Source of the DNA: Endozoicomonas sp. NE40
GTDB taxonomy: Bacteria; Pseudomonadota; Gammaproteobacteria; Pseudomonadales; Endozoicomonadaceae
Reading direction: 5' to 3'
DNA: 64,000 bases
Assembly (NCBI RefSeq): GCF_040549045.1
Contig: NZ_JBEWTB010000002.1
Coordinates: forward strand, 1,147,501 to 1,211,500
Part shown: positions 63,616-64,000 of the stretch, piece by piece
Layout of the letters: each line of letters starts with the position of its first letter
Position numbering within the stretch: position 1 is the stretch's first letter
The notes under the pieces: model-generated
Databases searched by the model: none
Seen by the model: only the letters and a program-made list of their open reading frames with translations
Told to the model about the DNA's origin: nothing
Made by a program: the position numbers and the translations under genes

Positions 63616-64000
63616 CCACCACCACCTCCTCCTGGAATATTCGCAACCATACGCAGCGATGTAGTCAGCTCTTCCATCTGCAGCCAGGGGCGCAGGTAGG
63701 CAATCGCTGAATAACAGCCCGGTCGCCCGGCCTGCTCTTCAACAGTAATGGTTGATTCCCGCAGTGGAGTTTTAGCTCGTGCCTCATTCCCCGCCGCATT
63801 AGCATTGGTGTATTCGCTAATCCATGTGGACAGATATTTCTCTACATCAGAAGGGTTCATGGCAGAGCCAATCTGATCCCGCCCCATAACTTTCAGGTAA
63901 TGGGCGATGCGGGAACTGGCCATAATGTAGGGCAGCCGGGCAGAAATGGCGGCATTGGCTGTGGCATCTTTGTCAAGATACACTTTGGCTCTTTGCAGAG
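63612..64000 (-). CDS. tssC: T6SS contractile sheath large subunit TssC, C-terminal part (runs off the window)
   Basis: The frame enters from the right edge and ends at 63612. The visible ~128 residues contain ARLPYIMASSRIAHYLKVMGRDQIGS, WISEYTNAN, RPGCYSAIAYLRPWLQMEELTTSLRMVANIP, the conserved VipB/TssC C-terminus. It closes with six glycines; the DNA for this run (GGAGGAGGTGG) also serves as the ribosome binding site of the next gene. TssB and Hcp are expected further right. Confidence 0.95.
   Translation of the reverse strand, partial: LQRAKVYLDKDATANAAISARLPYIMASSRIAHYLKVMGRDQIGSAMNPSDVEKYLSTWISEYTNANAAGNEARAKTPLRESTITVEEQAGRPGCYSAIAYLRPWLQMEELTTSLRMVANIPGGGGGG

Noticed and set aside
1..64000. 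CRISPR arrays, tRNA, rRNA, transposase genes
   Set aside because: No regularly spaced repeats, cloverleaf-like sequence, rRNA-like sequence or transposase motifs were seen on either strand.

Overview
The window reads as chromosomal DNA of a marine, host-associated gammaproteobacterium. PilC and the type VI secretion (T6SS) proteins look Pseudomonas/Oceanospirillales-like, while the long purine-breakdown locus follows the E. coli yqe/yge/ygf gene set. YopT-type (C58) cysteine-protease-like proteins and an OTU-like protein point to an animal symbiont or pathogen. Endozoicomonadaceae is my best guess, by inference only. No rRNA, tRNA, CRISPR array or intact insertion sequence was seen.

1-6 kb: the tail of a probable rsmA, then apaH (apaG is not between them) and an orphan pilC. 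Next come a minus-strand HpcH/HpaI-type aldolase, a decayed chitinase-like fragment, and an unrecognised exported protein with a short overlapping ORF.

6-39 kb: a purine-catabolism locus. A minus-strand NCS2 xanthine/urate-type permease faces away from the plus-strand run ygeW-ygeX-ygeY-hyuA-xdhA-xdhB-xdhC. A strong terminator and a sigma54-dependent regulator (UacR/YgeV type) follow. Then come minus-strand ggt, yqeB (split by a frameshift) and yqeC, and plus-strand mocA, ygfK, ssnA, ghxQ-like permease, ygfM, xdhD, guaD and yqeA, followed by pntAB. As a system it imports purines, deaminates guanine and oxidises hypoxanthine/xanthine with molybdenum (perhaps selenium-labelled) hydroxylases. 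It probably opens the ring to ureido compounds, which YgeX/Y/W, HyuA and the YqeA carbamate kinase turn into ammonia, pyruvate, carbamoyl phosphate and ATP. Two sigma54-type promoters (before ygeW and before ygfK) share a 12-bp upstream motif that may be the regulator's enhancer.

39-46 kb: an effector-like island. It holds a 1070-residue protein with a lysine-rich linker and an OTU-like C-terminus, two C58-type cysteine protease candidates, and an unknown 222-residue protein.

46-64 kb: most of a T6SS. On the plus strand are tagH (FHA), tssJ, tssK, tssL and tssM. Converging on the minus strand are PAAR, an unknown protein, vgrG, clpV, tssG, tssF, tssE, a second TssC-like protein and the end of tssC. 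Hcp, TssB and TssA are not in the window and would be expected beyond 64 kb.
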